DNA from: Cyanobium sp.
GTDB lineage: Bacteria > Cyanobacteriota > Cyanobacteriia > PCC-6307 > Cyanobiaceae
Direction: 5' to 3'
NCBI GenBank assembly: GCA_014191535.1
Contig: BJHC01000023.1
Span: 1 to 11,811 of the forward strand
DNA length: 11,811 nucleotides
Position 1 is the stretch's first letter; each line of letters starts with the position of its first letter. Under the pieces are notes generated by a model. That model had not been told where the DNA came from and did not search any database. It saw nothing but the letters and a program-made list of their open reading frames with translations. This document shows positions 9,080-11,811 of the stretch, one piece after another. The position numbers were made by a program, and so were the translations under genes.

Positions 9080-9529
9080 CACCACTTCCAGGTTGATCTC
9101 GGCGGTCACCTCGGTGTGGAGCTTCACCTGCACCTTGTAGCTGCCGGTGCGGTGGATCTCAGGCACGGTGATGTCGCGGCGATCCACTTCCTTCTTGGTG
9201 GCGGCTTCAATGGCCTCGGCCACATCGGCGTTGGTCACGGTGCCGAACAACACGTCGTCGCCGCCGGTCTGCTTCTTCACGGTGAAGCGCCCGATGGTGT
9301 CCAGGGCGGTGCGGAAGGCCACGGCCTCAGCCTTGAGGGCAGCCTGGCGCTCGAGCTCCTTGGCCCGGCGGTGCTCCACCTGACGCAGCACCGCGGGGGT
9401 CACGGGCACGGCCTTGCCTTGGGGGAGGAGGAAGTTACGGGCGTAGCCAGGGGCCACCTCCACCAGGTCGCCGTCTTTGCCCAGGCTGAGGACGTCCTCA
9501 TTGAGGACCACGGAAACGCGCTTGGCCAT
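9071..9529 (-). CDS. rplI: 50S ribosomal protein L9
   Basis: L9 binds 23S rRNA near the L1 stalk with its N-terminal domain and extends a long helix towards the neighbouring ribosome; it influences translational fidelity. The 152 residues match the usual 147 to 155. The N-terminal RNA-binding signature is clear ([21 protein letters not shown]), followed by the long charged helix ([21 protein letters not shown]) and the C-terminal domain ([16 protein letters not shown] to EINLEVVSH). The ATG at 9529 ([10 protein letters not shown]) is used rather than an in-frame start 24 bases upstream, because L9 proteins begin with this strand. No Shine-Dalgarno is visible. The desaturase stop lies 39 bases upstream, a gap rich in TTCG and GATCG repeats. 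A strong terminator follows, separating it from dnaB. Confidence 0.97.
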   Translation of the reverse strand: MAKRVSVVLNEDVLSLGKDGDLVEVAPGYARNFLLPQGKAVPVTPAVLRQVEHRRAKELERQAALKAEAVAFRTALDTIGRFTVKKQTGGDDVLFGTVTNADVAEAIEAATKKEVDRRDITVPEIHRTGSYKVQVKLHTEVTAEINLEVVSH

Positions 9530-9568
9530 GGGAAACGACGAACGAACGATCAACGCTGGAGCGATCGA

Positions 9569-10516
9569 TCAGCGTACGCCACGGCTTGAACCCTGTGCTA
9601 CCAGGGCCTCTGGCAGGCGCACCTGGCTGGCCAGCCCCAGCCGTTGCAGCAGGCGGATGTGCAGCCAGGTGAGGTCGGGCTCCCGCCAGCCCCAGCCATG
9701 GCGGGCGGAATGGGGGTAGGCGTGGTGGGTGTTGTGCCAGCCCTCCCCGAAGGTCACGGCCGCCACCCAGGGGTTGTTGCGGGAGCAGTCCCCGCTGTCA
9801 TGCAGCACGTAGCCCCACCGGTGCGTGGCGGAATTCACCAGCCAGGTGCAGTGGTAGACGAGCACCAGCCGTAGGGGGATGCCCCACAGCACCAGGGCCC
9901 AGCCGCCAACACCGCAGGCGCTGCCGATCCAGAACAGCAGGCCCGCCAGGGGGAGCTGCAGCAGCAGGAACCAGCGGTTCAGCCAGCGGTAGTAGGGGTC
10001 GTTGGCCAGGTCACCGGTGAGCCGCTGCACGGCCCCCTGGGCGGGCACGGTTTCCAGCATCCAGCCCATGTGGCTCCACCAGAAACCGCGGTGGCTGTTG
10101 TGGTGATCTGGATCCGTATCGGAAAACTTGTGGTGGTGGCGGTGCAGCCCCACCCAGTCGATCGGGCCGTGCTGGCAGCTGAGGGCGCCACAGGTGGCCA
10201 AGACGCGCTCCAGCCAGTGGGGGACCCGCAGGGCGCGGTGGCTCAGCAGCCGGTGATAGCCGATGGTCACCCCCAGGCAGGCGGTGATCCAGTAGAGAAC
10301 CGCCAGCGAGGCCAGGGCCGGCAGGCTCCAGAAGCGGGGCAGCAACGCCAGCAGGGCCAGGGCATGCAGGGCGCCCATGAACCCGATCACCACCCAGTTG
10401 CGACCACGGCTCTCGAGGCTGCGCGGGGCGGCCTTGGCCTGAGCTTGCGTCGGGTCACCGGACCGGGGCCGGTGCAGATGGGCCACGCGGCCAGGGGGCG
10501 AAATGGCGGCCGTCAT
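9569..10516 (-). CDS. Acyl-lipid fatty acid desaturase, DesC (delta-9) type
   Basis: Membrane di-iron desaturases of this type insert a double bond, usually at carbon 9, into acyl chains of membrane glycerolipids, with electrons from ferredoxin in cyanobacteria. The 315-residue protein has the three histidine boxes: HRLLSH (88-93), HRHHH (125-129) and HNTHH (261-265), plus the extra His in NSATH (232). Hydrophobic spans flank box 1 (about 42-87) and lie at about 183-225, and FSDTDPDHHN after box 2 is typical of the delta-9 group. The ATG at 10516 is preferred over one seven codons upstream because GGAG lies six bases before it. A partial paralogue lies at the window's right end, separated by a putative regulator gene. 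Which DesC subgroup it belongs to cannot be decided by eye. Confidence 0.93.
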   Translation of the reverse strand: MTAAISPPGRVAHLHRPRSGDPTQAQAKAAPRSLESRGRNWVVIGFMGALHALALLALLPRFWSLPALASLAVLYWITACLGVTIGYHRLLSHRALRVPHWLERVLATCGALSCQHGPIDWVGLHRHHHKFSDTDPDHHNSHRGFWWSHMGWMLETVPAQGAVQRLTGDLANDPYYRWLNRWFLLLQLPLAGLLFWIGSACGVGGWALVLWGIPLRLVLVYHCTWLVNSATHRWGYVLHDSGDCSRNNPWVAAVTFGEGWHNTHHAYPHSARHGWGWREPDLTWLHIRLLQRLGLASQVRLPEALVAQGSSRGVR

Positions 10517-10519
10517 GGG

Positions 10520-10526
10520 CCTCTCC
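10520..10526 (-). promoter_or_regulatory. Shine-Dalgarno GGAGAGG of the first desaturase gene
   Basis: On the minus strand CTGGAGAGGCCCATG places GGAG (10526-10523) six bases before the ATG at 10516. The upstream ATG at 10537 has no such site. This decides the start in favour of MTAAISPPGR. Confidence 0.7.
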
Positions 10527-10542
10527 AGGGAAATCATTTAAA

Positions 10543-10568
10543 ATCGTAGCAGTACGTATTCGTATCAC
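10543..10568. promoter_or_regulatory. AT-rich divergent control region between desaturase and HTH gene
   Basis: This short island is markedly AT-richer than the rest of the window. On the minus strand TACGAT (10548-10543) could be a -10 for the desaturase, giving a leader of about 20 to 25 bases; no good -35 is seen. CGTA occurs at 10545, 10555 and 10561, with CGTG at 10568, including the palindromes TACGTA (10553-10558) and CACGTG (10566-10571). It could hold an operator bound by the adjacent HTH protein; this is inference. Confidence 0.35.
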
Positions 10569-11345
10569 GTGGGGCTTCGGGATGAACTCGAATCAGGGCG
10601 GGATGCGTTTGGGCACCTGATTCGGGTGTGGCACGAGCGCAACGGCTGGAGTCAGCGGGTGCTGCCCGCCCTGGCGGAGCGGCTGGCGTTGGGGCGCGTG
10701 CACAACTCCCAGCTCTCCAACCTGCGCAACCGCAAGCTCGCGTCCCCGGGGCCTGAGCTGTTCGTGGCCCTGGGCCGCATCAATCAGGTGCTGGCCGCCC
10801 AGCCCGCGGCCGGGCTCGATCCAGCCCTGGTCCAGGAGCTGGGGGATGCCGAGGAGCTGTTGCAGGCCCTGCGGCAGTCGGCCCTGGCGCTGCTGGGGGA
10901 TGACGGCACCCCCCTGGGGCCAGCGCAGCTGTTCGAAATCTTCGTGGGGCTGCGGGGGCTGCCGTCGGCCTTCGACTGGCGCATCGCCGAGCCGGAGGCG
11001 GCGGGCCTCAGCGCGGCCCTGGCGGAGTTGTTCACGGCGGGTCGCCCCTGGCGCCTCTGCCGTGAGCAGTTGCTGGCGGCCTACCCGAATGGGAAGCGGC
11101 AGCGTCGGGAGCGCTTTGCCGAGGTGATGGCGGGCCAGCGGGATTACAGCGCCGAGGAGCTGGATGCGGAGCTGCCGGATCTGCGGCACACCCTGGCGGC
11201 CCTGGGGGCCCTCGCGGATCAGGAGCTCAGCGCCGATCAGTTTCTTGAGTTGTTGCGCCAGCGTGCCCGCCAGTTGGTTCAACCCCATGGCCAGGGCCCT
11301 GGGGAGGAGCTGGGGGCGGCGATTCGCCGGCGCCTGCAGGGGTGA
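10569..11345 (+). CDS. Putative HTH DNA-binding protein between two desaturase genes
   Basis: I do not recognise a named family. The 258 residues open with a helical segment (AFGHLIRVWHERNGWSQRVLPALAERLAL, about 13-41) followed by HNSQLSNLRNRKLASPGPELFVALGRIN (about 45-72). The 'G-W-S-Q' start, the 'S-Q-L-S-N-L-R-N' recognition-like helix and the spacing resemble XRE/Cro-type helix-turn-helix domains, hence the tentative regulator call. The remaining 185 residues are helical, Leu/Ala/Glu-rich and without known motifs. There is no membrane span or signal. The GTG start is the only good start in frame, lacks a Shine-Dalgarno, and lies 52 bases from the start of the divergent desaturase. Its stop is nine bases from the stop of the convergent second desaturase. 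Control of the flanking desaturases is possible but unproven. Confidence 0.7.
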   Translation: MGLRDELESGRDAFGHLIRVWHERNGWSQRVLPALAERLALGRVHNSQLSNLRNRKLASPGPELFVALGRINQVLAAQPAAGLDPALVQELGDAEELLQALRQSALALLGDDGTPLGPAQLFEIFVGLRGLPSAFDWRIAEPEAAGLSAALAELFTAGRPWRLCREQLLAAYPNGKRQRRERFAEVMAGQRDYSAEELDAELPDLRHTLAALGALADQELSADQFLELLRQRARQLVQPHGQGPGEELGAAIRRRLQG

Positions 11346-11354
11346 AGGCGGCGA

Positions 11355-11811
<457 letters not shown>

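Noticed and set aside
9561..9571. HIP1-like octamer (GCGATCGC)
   Set aside because: The sequence is GCGATCGATCA, one base short of the HIP1 palindrome; I saw no full HIP1 site in the window.
9825..9848. 24-base run shared with 11584-11607 as sign of a mobile repeat or gene conversion
   Set aside because: It lies in the conserved TWLVNSATH coding region of both desaturases and is explained by paralogy and shared codon preference.

Overview
The window looks like ordinary core genome of a picocyanobacterium of the Synechococcus/Cyanobium type. This rests on the very high GC content with GC-rich third positions, the run rplI - dnaB - mnmG followed by a chorismate-lyase-like gene, two DesC-type acyl-lipid desaturases, and small proteins that resemble picocyanobacterial conserved hypotheticals. 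I recognised these from sequence only and ran no search. No tRNA, rRNA, CRISPR array, insertion sequence, prophage or intein is visible.

Layout, left to right. On the minus strand, ligA (NAD-dependent DNA ligase, C-terminal BRCT end cut off by the window edge) lies 22 bases downstream of a small membrane-anchored protein gene. That gene is divergent, across 74 bases, from a plus-strand SprT-like metallopeptidase gene. Two more plus-strand genes follow: a possible 33-residue membrane peptide and a 208-residue arginine-rich, mostly disordered protein. From about 3.7 to 10.5 kb everything reads on the minus strand. In order of transcription these are a DesC-like desaturase, rplI, a terminator, dnaB, mnmG, a one-TM protein with a GspC/PilP-like C-terminal domain, a chorismate-lyase-like gene, and a 97-residue hypothetical gene whose 3' end overlaps the plus-strand gene. 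At the right end a plus-strand gene for a putative HTH protein sits between the first desaturase, from which it is divergent, and a second, partial desaturase, with which it is convergent.

Together the genes cover replication and repair (ligA, dnaB, SprT-like), translation (rplI, mnmG), probably quinone head-group supply (chorismate-lyase-like), and membrane-lipid unsaturation (two desaturases, perhaps controlled by the intervening HTH gene). Several starts are GTG or TTG. Two starts, the GspC/PilP-like gene and the first desaturase, are fixed by a clear GGAG Shine-Dalgarno six bases upstream.

I see no convincing undescribed system. The best leads are the desaturase/HTH arrangement with its AT-rich shared promoter region, the orphan GspC/PilP-like protein translationally linked to a chorismate-lyase-like gene, a 17-bp tandem repeat running over the rplI stop codon, and the unrecognised small genes.
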